DNA from: UBA1231 sp045652765
GTDB taxonomy: Bacteria; Bacillota_I; Bacilli_A; ML615J-28; CAG-313
Assembly (NCBI GenBank): GCA_045652765.1
Contig: JAZOLG010000040.1
Location: 1-16,091 of the forward strand
DNA: 16,091 nt
Direction of reading: 5' to 3'
Positions within the stretch are counted from its first letter, which is position 1. Every line of letters starts with the position of its first letter. The notes beneath the pieces were generated by a model that was not told the origin of the DNA, made no database searches, and worked only from the letters and a program-made list of their open reading frames with translations. The position numbers were made by a program, and so were the translations under genes. Shown piece by piece: positions 1-7,358 of this stretch.

Positions 1-109
1 TGTTATAATCTAAATCATATAATTTATGTTCAATATTTCTAGTATTACTACAAGAAGATAGTAAAAAGAATATAAATACAACTAAAATTGTCTTTATTAG
101 TTTCTTCAT
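1..109 (-). CDS. Lipoprotein, N-terminal fragment (runs off left edge)
   Basis: Only the first 36 codons are in the window; the reading frame is open to base 1. The N-terminus is a textbook type II (lipoprotein) signal peptide: MKK, Lys6, a hydrophobic stretch at about residues 8-17 rich in Val, Ile, Phe and Leu, then lipobox Leu17-Ser18-Ser19-Cys20. Cys20 would be diacylglycerylated and become residue 1 of a membrane-anchored extracytoplasmic protein. The mature part visible (SNTRNIEHKLYDLDYN) is not recognisable, so no function is given. A full GGAGGT ribosome site lies at 118-123, 8 nt before the ATG, which fixes the start. No good promoter is visible in 110-195: TATAAT-like hexamers at 165-175 lack a matching -35, so it may be read through from the lipid kinase gene. 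Confidence 0.75.
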   Translation of the reverse strand, partial: MKKLIKTILVVFIFFLLSSCSNTRNIEHKLYDLDYN

Positions 110-195
110 ATTAGTTTACCTCCAAAAAAATATAAAATATATACTTTGTTTATGATATATTCCAATTATATTATATGCTGGAAATATATTTAAAT

Positions 196-1008
196 TTATT
201 TTACTTTATAAGTTGTTACATCAATGACTTTTTCTCCATCAATATGAAGAGTAAGAGGGATGTTACTTGTTACTTCAATTAATTTACCAGTATAAACAAT
301 AAAAGATTCATTGTTTTTTAAATGTGTCTTTTTAAAAATTTGAGAAAAAAGTTTTAGTGCTTTTAGTTTTGATTTTTGTGTAAATACAACTAAAGAAACT
401 TCATCAGTTGTTCTATCTTGAACTGGTGCAAGCATCATTCCACTACCATTATATCTACCTTTCATAGTCGACGCAAACCAAACATTTGAATGAACATAAG
501 TTTTACCATCAACAATAATTGTTGCGTTAAATGGTTTAGTTTTTAAAATACCACGTCGACCAATCTTTTTATAATCAACATGTTTATTTTCTTTTTTTAG
601 TTTATCTTCCATTAAACAACAATAGCCATCAAGTCCAAATCCAATTCCATTAATAAAATATTTATCTAATTCTTTTACCTCAACTTTAGGCAAATTATTA
701 ATATAAGGGTTTAATAATATTTCATCATCGTATATTTCAATATCATTTATAAAGTCATTTGCGTGACCATTAACTCTTAAATATACATTATTTTTAAGTT
801 CAATGCCTTCTATTGCGTTAACAAAATAATTAACCGTTCCATCTCCACCAACAAGCACAATTTCATCATCTTCTTTTAAAGATAAAACAAATTCCTTATG
901 TTTGAATACATCTGTTTCTATAACTTCACATGTAGTAGGATCTAACTTTTCTAAAAATTCTGGTCTATTTTTACTTTTTGATAATGGGTTATATAAATAG
1001 TACTTCAT
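196..1008 (-). CDS. Diacylglycerol/lipid kinase family protein (DAGK catalytic domain)
   Basis: A 270-residue protein of the DAGK/YegS-type lipid kinase family, which phosphorylates diacylglycerol or related lipids with ATP at the cytoplasmic membrane face. Seen: N-terminal YNPLS (residues 6-10, family NP start), VLVGGDGT (51-58, the nucleotide-binding GGDGT signature), a second loop NGHANDF (80-86), MKGRYNGSGMMLAP (182-195) and C-terminal HIDGE (255-259), all in family order. The second loop is usually G[ST]xNDF; His82 replaces the usual Thr/Ser. Length is close to the family norm of about 290-300. The frame extends upstream to an ATG at 1032, but an AAGGAG site at 1015-1020 lies inside that extension and 6 nt before the ATG at 1008, so I place the start at 1008. 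It has its own promoter right after the hydrogenase terminator. The lipid substrate cannot be told from sequence. Confidence 0.85.
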   Translation of the reverse strand: MKYYLYNPLSKSKNRPEFLEKLDPTTCEVIETDVFKHKEFVLSLKEDDEIVLVGGDGTVNYFVNAIEGIELKNNVYLRVNGHANDFINDIEIYDDEILLNPYINNLPKVEVKELDKYFINGIGFGLDGYCCLMEDKLKKENKHVDYKKIGRRGILKTKPFNATIIVDGKTYVHSNVWFASTMKGRYNGSGMMLAPVQDRTTDEVSLVVFTQKSKLKALKLFSQIFKKTHLKNNESFIVYTGKLIEVTSNIPLTLHIDGEKVIDVTTYKVK

Positions 1009-1014
1009 ATATTT

Positions 1015-1020
1015 CTCCTT
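1015..1020 (-). promoter_or_regulatory. Ribosome binding site setting the lipid kinase start
   Basis: AAGGAG on the minus strand, 6 nt from the ATG at 1006-1008. The longer in-frame ATG at 1032 has no such site in front of it, so the eight-residue extension is probably untranslated. Confidence 0.75.
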
Positions 1021-1040
1021 CTTACATACCACTTTACATT

Positions 1041-1070
1041 ATTATACCATTTTGTCATGTTGTTTTACAA
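1041..1070 (-). promoter_or_regulatory. Promoter of the lipid kinase gene
   Basis: Minus strand: -35-like TTGTAA at 1065-1070, an 18-nt spacer, and TATAAT at 1041-1046 preceded by TGG (extended -10, TGnTATAAT). It lies between the hydrogenase terminator and the kinase start, so the kinase is a separate unit. The leader would be about 25 nt. Confidence 0.65.
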
Positions 1071-1086
1071 GAAAAATATCTTTTAA

Positions 1087-1114
1087 ACAAAAAAGGGTCA
1101 GTATACTGACCCTT
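1087..1114 (-). terminator. Rho-independent terminator of the hydCBA operon
   Basis: A perfect 22-base palindrome at 1093-1114 (half-site AAGGGTCAGTA) begins 5 nt past the hydA stop and is followed on the minus strand by a T-run (complement of the A-run at 1089-1094). GC-rich stem plus T-tract is the classic intrinsic terminator layout. Confidence 0.9.
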
Positions 1115-1119
1115 AATTA

Positions 1120-2895
1120 TTATTCTTCATTTTTTGGAAAACGAACTTTTCCAGAATATGTAGTATGTAATAATTCATGAGCTTTATGAGAATTTGGTTT
1201 ACCTAAGAATTCTTTATATAAAGCTTGAATTTGTGTGTTATTATGAGATTGACGTAAAGCTTGTCTTTCATCTTCTGAATATAAAGCTTGAGCACGTAAT
1301 TCTTTATAAGTATCTAAGATGTTAGTATCTTCATTTGGTAAGAACATTGGTTTAACAAATGGTTGTCCACCACCGTTGATACATCCACCAGGGCATCCCA
1401 TGATTTCGATAAATGTATATGGACTATTTCCTTCACGGATTTGGTCTAATAATACTTTAGCGTTTTTCATACCACTAGCGATAGCAACTTTTAATTCTTT
1501 ACCAGCGATTTCAAGACTAGCTTCTTTTAATCCTTTCATACCACGAACAGCTTCAAATTTGATAGCTTCGTGTTCTTTACCAGTAAGTACATAGTAAGCA
1601 GTTCTTAAAGCAGCTTCCATAACACCACCAGTTGTACCGAAGATTACACCAGCACCTGTGTATTCACCCATGATGTCTTGGTCGAATTCTTCATCAGGAA
1701 GTTTGTTGAAGTTAATACCAGAACGTTTAATAAGTTTTGCAAGTTCACGAGTAGTTAAAACTGCATCAACATCTCTGATTCCATCAACTTCCATTTCTTT
1801 ACGATCTTTTTCATATTTTTTAGCTGTACAAGGCATGATTGATACAACGAAGATATTCTTTGGATCAATACCTTGTTTTTCAGCAAAGTATGATTTGATA
1901 ATAGCACCTTGCATTTGGTGAGGAGATTTACAACTTGATAAGAGATCTAATTGATCTCCATAATAATATTCAGCATAGTTAACCCAACCTGGTGAACAAG
2001 AAGTGATCATTGGTAATACACCATTGTTTTCAATTCTTGATAGAAGTTCAGTTGCTTCTTCCATGATTGTTAAGTCAGCAGCGAAGTTAGTATCATAAAC
2101 TCTATCAAATCCAAGTCTCTTTAATGCTGCAACCATTTTACCAGTTACAGGAGTACCGATTTTCATACCAAATTCTTCACCTAAAGCAGCACGAACAGCA
2201 GGAGCTGTTTGGACAACTAAATATTTACCAGCTTTTTTAGCTTCGTCAATTAAGCTGATTTCTGATTTTTCCATTAATGCACCTGTTGGACAAACGTTAA
2301 CACATTGACCACATAAGATACATGGACTTTCACCAAATGATCTATTTTCAGCTGGAGATACGATAGTATTGAAACCACGTTTTTCAAATCCTAAAATACC
2401 AGTTCCGTGAGCAGATACGCATCTTGCAACACATCTACCACAAAGGATACATTTAGAAGTATCACGAACGATTGATGGAGTTAATTGATCAATTGTAACT
2501 GGTGTTTTAGCACCTTGGAATTTACCTTCTCTTGCACCTGTAATTTGTGCAACATATAATAATTCACAGTGACCGTTTTTGTCACATTGTTGACAGTTTT
2601 GATTATGGTTAGAAAGTAATAATTCAACACTTGCACGACGAGCTGCAGTTGCTTTTGGAGTAGAAATTTTAATTTCCATTCCTTCTGCTACAGGATATAC
2701 ACAAGATGCAACAAGTCCTCTTGCACCTGTAACTTCAACTAAACATACACGACAAGATGCTAAACTACATTCACCATGATTGAAAGCACAAAGAGATGGA
2801 ATTTCATAACCACATTCTCTTGCGGCTTCAAGAATTGTTAAGCCTTCTTCAACTTGATAAGAATGACCTTCGATTTTAATATTTACTAATGCCAT
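1120..2895 (-). CDS. hydA: FeFe hydrogenase catalytic subunit HydA of a trimeric NAD/ferredoxin-linked enzyme
   Basis: 591 residues; the catalytic subunit that makes or oxidises H2 at the H-cluster, in the cytoplasm. Domains in order: plant-type [2Fe-2S] (Cys36, Cys48, Cys51, Cys65); His97/Cys101/Cys104/Cys110 for a His-ligated [4Fe-4S]; two ferredoxin clusters (Cys149/152/155/159 and Cys192/195/198/202); then the H-domain with L1 TSCSPGW (298-304), L2 MPCTAKKYE (from Met354) and L3 with Cys501 and Cys505 in MGCPGGCINGGG. All accessory cluster ligands are present. L1 is TSCS rather than the TSCCP of the best-known monomeric enzymes (see findings). GGGAGG upstream supports the ATG at 2895. It is last in hydC-hydB-hydA, the arrangement of known electron-bifurcating hydrogenases that couple NADH and reduced ferredoxin to H2; bifurcation itself is inferred from this architecture. 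The maturases hydE, hydF and hydG are not in the window. Confidence 0.95.
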   Translation of the reverse strand: MALVNIKIEGHSYQVEEGLTILEAARECGYEIPSLCAFNHGECSLASCRVCLVEVTGARGLVASCVYPVAEGMEIKISTPKATAARRASVELLLSNHNQNCQQCDKNGHCELLYVAQITGAREGKFQGAKTPVTIDQLTPSIVRDTSKCILCGRCVARCVSAHGTGILGFEKRGFNTIVSPAENRSFGESPCILCGQCVNVCPTGALMEKSEISLIDEAKKAGKYLVVQTAPAVRAALGEEFGMKIGTPVTGKMVAALKRLGFDRVYDTNFAADLTIMEEATELLSRIENNGVLPMITSCSPGWVNYAEYYYGDQLDLLSSCKSPHQMQGAIIKSYFAEKQGIDPKNIFVVSIMPCTAKKYEKDRKEMEVDGIRDVDAVLTTRELAKLIKRSGINFNKLPDEEFDQDIMGEYTGAGVIFGTTGGVMEAALRTAYYVLTGKEHEAIKFEAVRGMKGLKEASLEIAGKELKVAIASGMKNAKVLLDQIREGNSPYTFIEIMGCPGGCINGGGQPFVKPMFLPNEDTNILDTYKELRAQALYSEDERQALRQSHNNTQIQALYKEFLGKPNSHKAHELLHTTYSGKVRFPKNEE

Positions 2896-2913
2896 ATTAT
2901 GATTCCTCCCTTA

Positions 2914-4779
2914 TTATTTCTTAATGATTGCTTTAAATCTACATGCAGATTCACATAGACCACACTTGATACACTTGTTTTGATCGATAACGTATACTTC
3001 TTTACCAGGTGTTCCTGAAATAGCATTTACTGGACAGTTACGTGCACATAATGAACATTTCTTACAAAGTTCTGGAACAACATAGTATTGAGTTAATTTC
3101 TTACAAATATGAGCAGGACAAGTTTTATCAACGATGTGTGCAATATATTCATCTTTAAATTGTTTCATTGTAGATACAACTGGGTTAGCAGCAGTTTGTC
3201 CTAAACCACAAAGTGAGTTAGCTTGAACAGTATAAGATAATTCTTCAAGTTCAGCTAAATCTTCCATAGTACCTTTACCTTCAGTAATCTTATCTAAGAT
3301 TTCTAACATACGTTTAGTACCGATACGACATGGAGAACATTTACCACATGATTCATCACAAATAAATTCCATATAGAATTTAGCAACGTCAACCATACAG
3401 TTGTCTTCATCCATTACGATAGCTCCACCAGAACCCATCATTGATCCAAGTGCTACTAAGTTATCATAATCGATTGGAGTATCTAAGTCTTTTGCTGTTA
3501 AGCATCCACCTGATGGACCACCAGTTTGAATAGCCTTAAATTCTTTACCATTTGGAATACCTCCACCGATATCATAGATTAATTCGCGAAGAGTTGTTCC
3601 CATTGGAATTTCAACAAGACCTACGTTATTAACTTTACCACCAAGGGCAAATACTTTTGTACCTTTAGATTTTTCAGTACCAACAGATGCAAATTCTTCT
3701 GCACCATTTCTTAAAATGTATGGAACACAAGCAAGTGTTTCTACGTTATTAATAATTGTTGGTTGTCCCCATAAACCTTTAACAGCTGGAAATGGTGGAC
3801 GAGGACGAGGCATACCACGTTTACCTTCAATTGAGTTTAATAATGCTGTTTCTTCACCACAAACGAATGCACCAGCACCTAAACGAATATGAACGTCAAA
3901 ATTGAATCCTGATCCTAAAATATTTTCACCAAGAAGACCTAATTCTCTAGCTTGTTTAATAGCCATTTTTAAACGATCTACAGCGATTGGATATTCAGCA
4001 CGTACATAGAAGTAACCATTTTGAGCACCAATTGCATATCCGGCAATAGCCATACCTTCAATAACAGCAAGTGGGTTACCTTCTAAGATAGAACGGTCCA
4101 TGAATGCACCTGGGTCACCTTCGTCACCGTTACAAACAACATATTTTTCGTCACTCTTAGAGTTTAACGCAAATTGCCATTTTCTACCAGTAGGGAAACC
4201 ACCGCCTCCACGACCACGAAGACCTGATTTTAATACTTCATCAATAACTTCTTGTTGAGTCATTTTTAAAGCTTTTTGAAGACCAACATATGCTCCATCA
4301 CCTAAAGCTTCTTCAATGTCTTCTGGATTAATTGTTCCACATCCATGAAGTGATACACGTTTTTGTTTTTTATAGAAGTTAATATCTTCTTGTTTTTGTA
4401 CTTTTTCACCAGTAGCTGGATCAACGTATAATAATCTTTCTACGATTTGTCCACCTAAGATATCAGTATTGAAAATTTCTTCAACATCTTTAGGTTCAAC
4501 ACCACGATATAGTGTATCTTCTGGGAAAATTTTAACAAATGGTCCTTGGCTACAGAAACCAAAGCATCCAACTTTGTTTACAGTTACTTTATCTTGTAAA
4601 TTATTTTCTTCAATTAAAGCTTCAAATTTATCTAAAATTTCTAATGAGTTACTTGAAATACATCCAGTACCACCACAAATAATAATAGCACGTTTTCCGC
4701 CTTCACCATTAAATTTCTTTTCTAAGCATGACTTACATGCAGAAATCTTTGTTGCTAATTCTTGTTCAGTTCTAATCAT
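2914..4779 (-). CDS. hydB: NuoF-like NADH/FMN subunit HydB of the trimeric FeFe hydrogenase
   Basis: 621 residues; the flavin subunit that exchanges electrons with NAD(H) and passes them to HydA. Seen in order: a thioredoxin-like [2Fe-2S] domain (Cys35, Cys40, Cys72, Cys76); FMN/NADH site GRGGGGFPTGRKW (189-201) and CNGDEGDPGAF (216-226); GAGAFVCGEETALL (301-314) with the following arginine/proline-rich loop; the NuoF [4Fe-4S] (Cys478, Cys481, Cys484, Cys524); Cys554-x2-His557-x-Cys559, a possible metal site; and a C-terminal 2x[4Fe-4S] ferredoxin (Cys572/575/578/582 and Cys603/606/609/613). The C-terminal ferredoxin separates it from the complex I NuoF subunit and fits HydB/HndC-type subunits. 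Its ATG overlaps the hydC stop by one base (TAATG) with GGAGGAG just upstream, implying translational coupling. The next gene, hydA, follows after 18 nt. Confidence 0.95.
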   Translation of the reverse strand: MIRTEQELATKISACKSCLEKKFNGEGGKRAIIICGGTGCISSNSLEILDKFEALIEENNLQDKVTVNKVGCFGFCSQGPFVKIFPEDTLYRGVEPKDVEEIFNTDILGGQIVERLLYVDPATGEKVQKQEDINFYKKQKRVSLHGCGTINPEDIEEALGDGAYVGLQKALKMTQQEVIDEVLKSGLRGRGGGGFPTGRKWQFALNSKSDEKYVVCNGDEGDPGAFMDRSILEGNPLAVIEGMAIAGYAIGAQNGYFYVRAEYPIAVDRLKMAIKQARELGLLGENILGSGFNFDVHIRLGAGAFVCGEETALLNSIEGKRGMPRPRPPFPAVKGLWGQPTIINNVETLACVPYILRNGAEEFASVGTEKSKGTKVFALGGKVNNVGLVEIPMGTTLRELIYDIGGGIPNGKEFKAIQTGGPSGGCLTAKDLDTPIDYDNLVALGSMMGSGGAIVMDEDNCMVDVAKFYMEFICDESCGKCSPCRIGTKRMLEILDKITEGKGTMEDLAELEELSYTVQANSLCGLGQTAANPVVSTMKQFKDEYIAHIVDKTCPAHICKKLTQYYVVPELCKKCSLCARNCPVNAISGTPGKEVYVIDQNKCIKCGLCESACRFKAIIKK

Positions 4780-5267
4780 TAGTTAGCTCCTCCTAATTTG
4801 CGATATTCTTCAACAATTTTTGGTACATCTGCAATTGCAACTTTTGGATAAACTTTACCATTAATTGTAAGAGCAGGTGCAATACCACAAGCACCGATAC
4901 AACGAAGTGCATCTAGTGTGAATAGACCGTCTTCAGATGTTTCACCTGGTTTAATATTTAAAAGTTCTGAGAATTTGTCAATAACTTGTTGAGAACCTTT
5001 AACGTAACATGCAGTTCCTAAACATACTCCAATAACGTATTTTCCTTTTGGAGTTAATGAGAAAAATGAATAGAATGTTACTACACCATAAATTTCCGCA
5101 ACAGGAATTCCTGTTTTTTCAGAAATTAATTCTTGAACATCAAGTGGAATATATCCAAATTCTTTTTGAATCGCACTAAGGATCATCATTAGTGGAGTTC
5201 TTTCATCTTGATATCTTTCAATGATTTCATTAATTTGCTTTACAGCATTTGCACTTAAATGAGCCAT
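4779..5267 (-). CDS. hydC: NuoE-like [2Fe-2S] subunit HydC of the trimeric FeFe hydrogenase
   Basis: 162 residues. It resembles the 24-kDa NuoE subunit of complex I and pairs with HydB, giving it a thioredoxin-fold [2Fe-2S] cluster. Seen: the helical N-terminal region with the family motif YGVVTFYSFFS (60-70), then the cluster ligands Cys82-x4-Cys87 (CLGTAC) and Cys123-x3-Cys127 (CIGAC). The frame opens at an ATG at 5279, but a perfect GGAGGT at 5272-5277 falls inside that four-residue extension and sits 4 nt before the ATG at 5267, so the protein most likely begins MAHLSANA. First gene of the operon, with a strong promoter about 50 nt upstream; its stop overlaps the hydB start. Confidence 0.93.
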   Translation of the reverse strand: MAHLSANAVKQINEIIERYQDERTPLMMILSAIQKEFGYIPLDVQELISEKTGIPVAEIYGVVTFYSFFSLTPKGKYVIGVCLGTACYVKGSQQVIDKFSELLNIKPGETSEDGLFTLDALRCIGACGIAPALTINGKVYPKVAIADVPKIVEEYRKLGGAN

Positions 5268-5271
5268 ACTT

Positions 5272-5277
5272 ACCTCC
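5272..5277 (-). promoter_or_regulatory. Ribosome binding site setting the hydC start
   Basis: GGAGGT on the minus strand, 4 nt from the ATG at 5265-5267. It overlaps codons that would otherwise be read from the upstream ATG at 5279, which has no ribosome site of its own. Confidence 0.85.
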
Positions 5278-5318
5278 ATATTTACTATAAATTCATTTGC
5301 ATAAATTGCTCGTCTATT

Positions 5319-5347
5319 ATTATACCAAAATATCCTTTTTTTTGCAA
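5319..5347 (-). promoter_or_regulatory. Promoter of the hydCBA operon
   Basis: Minus strand: TTGCAA (5342-5347), a 17-nt spacer that starts with an A-run, and TATAAT (5319-5324) preceded by TGG (extended -10). The predicted start near 5312 gives a leader of roughly 45 nt. This is the strongest vegetative promoter in the window, consistent with a highly expressed fermentative enzyme. Confidence 0.85.
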
Positions 5348-5357
5348 GTCGATTATT

Positions 5358-5373
5358 AAATGTTTTTACATTT
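5358..5373 (-). promoter_or_regulatory. Candidate operator upstream of the hyd promoter
   Basis: Perfect inverted repeat AAATGT-N4-ACATTT, 10 bp upstream of the -35 box and centred near -53. A further TTTACAT at 5381-5387 repeats part of it. It does not fit the Rex or FNR/CRP consensus I know. It could equally be chance in AT-rich DNA. Confidence 0.3.
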
Positions 5374-5392
5374 GGTAAAATTTACATCTTAA

Positions 5393-5428
5393 AAAAATAA
5401 AAAAACAAAACTATAAAAGTTTTGTTTT
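5393..5428 (-). terminator. Rho-independent terminator of the rsmB-rpe operon
   Basis: An 11-bp stem (AAAACAAAACT at 5402-5412 with 5418-5428), a 5-nt loop, and on the minus strand a long T-rich tract from the A-run at 5391-5401. It lies 16 nt past the last gene of the six-gene unit and before the hyd promoter. The stem is AT-rich, so it leans on the T-tract. Confidence 0.75.
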
Positions 5429-5444
5429 AGGAAATTTTCATTTA

Positions 5445-5840
5445 TTAAAATTTGGATTTCATTGCGATATAATCATAAAAAATATCTTGATGAATAGGTG
5501 TTAATCTTAACTTACATATTTCATCAATTGTATAAAATCCTGCCTTACGACTTTTAGGAATTTTATATCCAGGTTCTATCTTGCATATATATGCATGAGT
5601 TACAACTTCGATTGAAAGTTGTTCATATGGTACTTCTACAAACTCTTCTATTTCGGTAATTTCAACGTGTAGTTTTTCTCTCACTTTAGCCTTTAAAAGT
5701 TCAATTGCTTGATCCATATTAAATGCTGGAAAACTAATAAAATTCCAAAGATCATATATATTATCTTTGTTATCATATTCACAATAAATCTTATCACCGT
5801 CAATAATAATACCACATATCACATTAATTTGATTTTCCAT
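5445..5840 (-). CDS. Nudix-fold protein with a degenerate Nudix box
   Basis: 131 residues. The overall pattern follows MutT-type Nudix hydrolases: a first strand INVICGIIIDGDKI (5-18), LWNF (31-34) where MutT has LWEFPGG, a helix at about 42-58, ending EKLHV (55-59) where EELGI is expected, a later strand VVTHAYICKI (79-88), and GFYTIDEICKL (101-111) like the MutT W-x-x-x-[ED]-[ED]-L-x-x-L segment. The signature Gx5Ex7REUxEExGU is largely gone: RE reads AK, EE reads EK, the box Gly is His, and the leading GG/E are absent. Catalysis by the usual metal-binding glutamates therefore looks unlikely; binding, regulatory or altered chemistry is possible. It begins 1 nt after the rpe stop with no clear ribosome site, suggesting coupled translation, and is the last gene of its operon. 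Confidence 0.6.
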   Translation of the reverse strand: MENQINVICGIIIDGDKIYCEYDNKDNIYDLWNFISFPAFNMDQAIELLKAKVREKLHVEITEIEEFVEVPYEQLSIEVVTHAYICKIEPGYKIPKSRKAGFYTIDEICKLRLTPIHQDIFYDYIAMKSKF

Positions 5841-5841
5841 G

Positions 5842-6474
5842 TTATCTTATTTTGTCTATAGCTGCTTGATAATCACTACTTGAAAACACGTAACTCCCCG
5901 CAACAACTACTTCACAGCCGACCCCTTTCACTAATTTTGCTGTTTGTTCGTTAATTCCACCATCTACTTCTACTAGATATTTGTATCCTTTTTTCTTCTT
6001 TTCAGATACCAAATATTCTATTTTAGATAATGCAGAATCCATAAATTTTTGTCCACCTTTACCTGGTTCTACACTCATTACAAGCACTAAATCAAGATAT
6101 GGTAACAATTCATCAAGTACATTTACTTCAGTACCTGGTTTAATAGATAGTCCAATCAGACAATCATCTTTTTTGTTTTTAAGATATTCTAAAATATCCT
6201 CTTTAGTTTCGGCTTCATAATGAAATGTTAAATACTTAGTGTATGGAACATATTTATGAAGCTCTTTTAATGGCTCTTTAATCATTAAATGTACATCAAA
6301 GATTTTATTACTTTTAATCGTTTTAATAAATTGCTCATCAAATGTTTTATGACTTACAAAGTATCCATCCATTACATCAAGATGAATGAATTCTGCATCT
6401 GTTTGATTTAATTTATTAATTTCTTCTTCTTTTTTTGAAAAATCCATTGATAAAATTGAAGGAGACACTATCAT
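5842..6474 (-). CDS. rpe: Ribulose-phosphate 3-epimerase
   Basis: 210 residues; interconverts ribulose 5-phosphate and xylulose 5-phosphate in the pentose phosphate pathway, a cytoplasmic TIM barrel. Seen: SPSILSMDF (4-12), HLDVMDG (31-37), VHLMIKEP (61-68), SIKPGT (110-115), MSVEPGKGGQKF (133-144), EVDGGIN (169-175) and VAGSYVF (191-197). The metal and catalytic residues line up as His31, Asp33, His62 and Asp171. Length is slightly under the usual 215-220. It starts 5 nt after the rsgA stop with GGTGA at the right distance. The rsgA-rpe pairing is conserved in Firmicutes. Confidence 0.96.
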   Translation of the reverse strand: MIVSPSILSMDFSKKEEEINKLNQTDAEFIHLDVMDGYFVSHKTFDEQFIKTIKSNKIFDVHLMIKEPLKELHKYVPYTKYLTFHYEAETKEDILEYLKNKKDDCLIGLSIKPGTEVNVLDELLPYLDLVLVMSVEPGKGGQKFMDSALSKIEYLVSEKKKKGYKYLVEVDGGINEQTAKLVKGVGCEVVVAGSYVFSSSDYQAAIDKIR

Positions 6475-6479
6475 TTAAA

Positions 6480-7358
6480 TCACCACTTTCTAAGTTTTTT
6501 ACATTCTTCAATAAATTGTAAATAGTTTGTGTAACGTGTTTTTAATATTTCACCAGAGTCAAGTTTTGTTTTAACCATACAATGAGGTTCCTTAATATGC
6601 ATACAACCATTGTATTTACAATCTTTAGAATACTCAAAAAATTCTCTAAAGCTATGCATGATATCGATTTCTTCAAATCCATTAAAATCCATTGTTCCAA
6701 AACCAGGTGTATCCGCGATTAAACCATTATTTAGTTCTAATAATTCAACATGTCTTGTCGTATGTTTACCCCGCCCTAAAGCCTTAGATATTTCATTTGT
6801 TTTAAGCGTCAGTTCAGGATATAAGTAATTTAGTAAACTACTTTTACCAACACCACTTTGACCGGTCAATACACTTACCTTTCCTTCAATTAATCCGTTT
6901 AATTGATCGTTATCGAGTGTATTAAGTTTAGTTGAAACTTTTAAACATTTGTAACCTAAATTTTGGTAGTAATTAAATACTTTAGAAATTTCTTCGACAT
7001 CTTCTAACAAATCCCATTTTGAAAATAAAATAATCGGCTCTATATTGTTAAATTCCAGTATAGTTAGAAATCGATCTAATAAGTTATCATTAAAAACAGG
7101 TTCTAATACACTCATTACAACTATTGCTTGATCAATATTCGCAATAGAAGGACGAACTAAATCATTACGTCTTTTATGAATTTTAGTAATATAGATTTGA
7201 TTATCAGGAAGTTTATCATATTCAACAACGTCGCCAACTTTTGGACTCATCTTTTTATATCGAAAAAGACCAGTTGCCTTACCTGACAATACTTCTTTAG
7301 ATTCTAAATCTTGAATCTTATATAAATCAGCAAGCAAAGATATTATTCTTGCAGTCAT
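6480..7358 (-). CDS. rsgA: Ribosome small subunit-dependent GTPase A (30S maturation)
   Basis: 292 residues; a circularly permuted GTPase (YloQ/YjeQ) that acts late in 30S subunit assembly. Seen: an N-terminal OB-fold-like region (about 1-65), SKWD (113-116, G4, usually [NT]KxD), GQSGVGKS (166-173, P-loop), GRGKHTTRHV (195-204, switch region), DTPG (216-219, G3), and the C-terminal zinc-binding residues Cys247, Cys252, His254 and Cys260. The permuted order G4 before G1 before G3 is diagnostic. Its ATG overlaps the rlmN stop by one base (TAATG). It ends in TGA directly after a TGG Trp codon, good evidence that TGA is a stop in this genome. Confidence 0.96.
   Translation of the reverse strand: MTARIISLLADLYKIQDLESKEVLSGKATGLFRYKKMSPKVGDVVEYDKLPDNQIYITKIHKRRNDLVRPSIANIDQAIVVMSVLEPVFNDNLLDRFLTILEFNNIEPIILFSKWDLLEDVEEISKVFNYYQNLGYKCLKVSTKLNTLDNDQLNGLIEGKVSVLTGQSGVGKSSLLNYLYPELTLKTNEISKALGRGKHTTRHVELLELNNGLIADTPGFGTMDFNGFEEIDIMHSFREFFEYSKDCKYNGCMHIKEPHCMVKTKLDSGEILKTRYTNYLQFIEECKKLRKW

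Noticed and set aside
155..190. Hairpin terminator after the lipid kinase gene (TTCCA/TGGAA arms)
   Set aside because: Short imperfect stem with a bulge, long AT-rich loop and no T-tract.
1319..1921. Plus-strand open frames of 87-91 codons inside hydA
   Set aside because: They lie opposite a fully conserved hydrogenase gene, have no ribosome site and show no recognisable motifs; shadows of the hydA reading frame.
4469..4786. Plus-strand 105-codon open frame opposite the hydB/hydC junction
   Set aside because: Antisense to the conserved HydB N-terminal domain, no ribosome site or family features.
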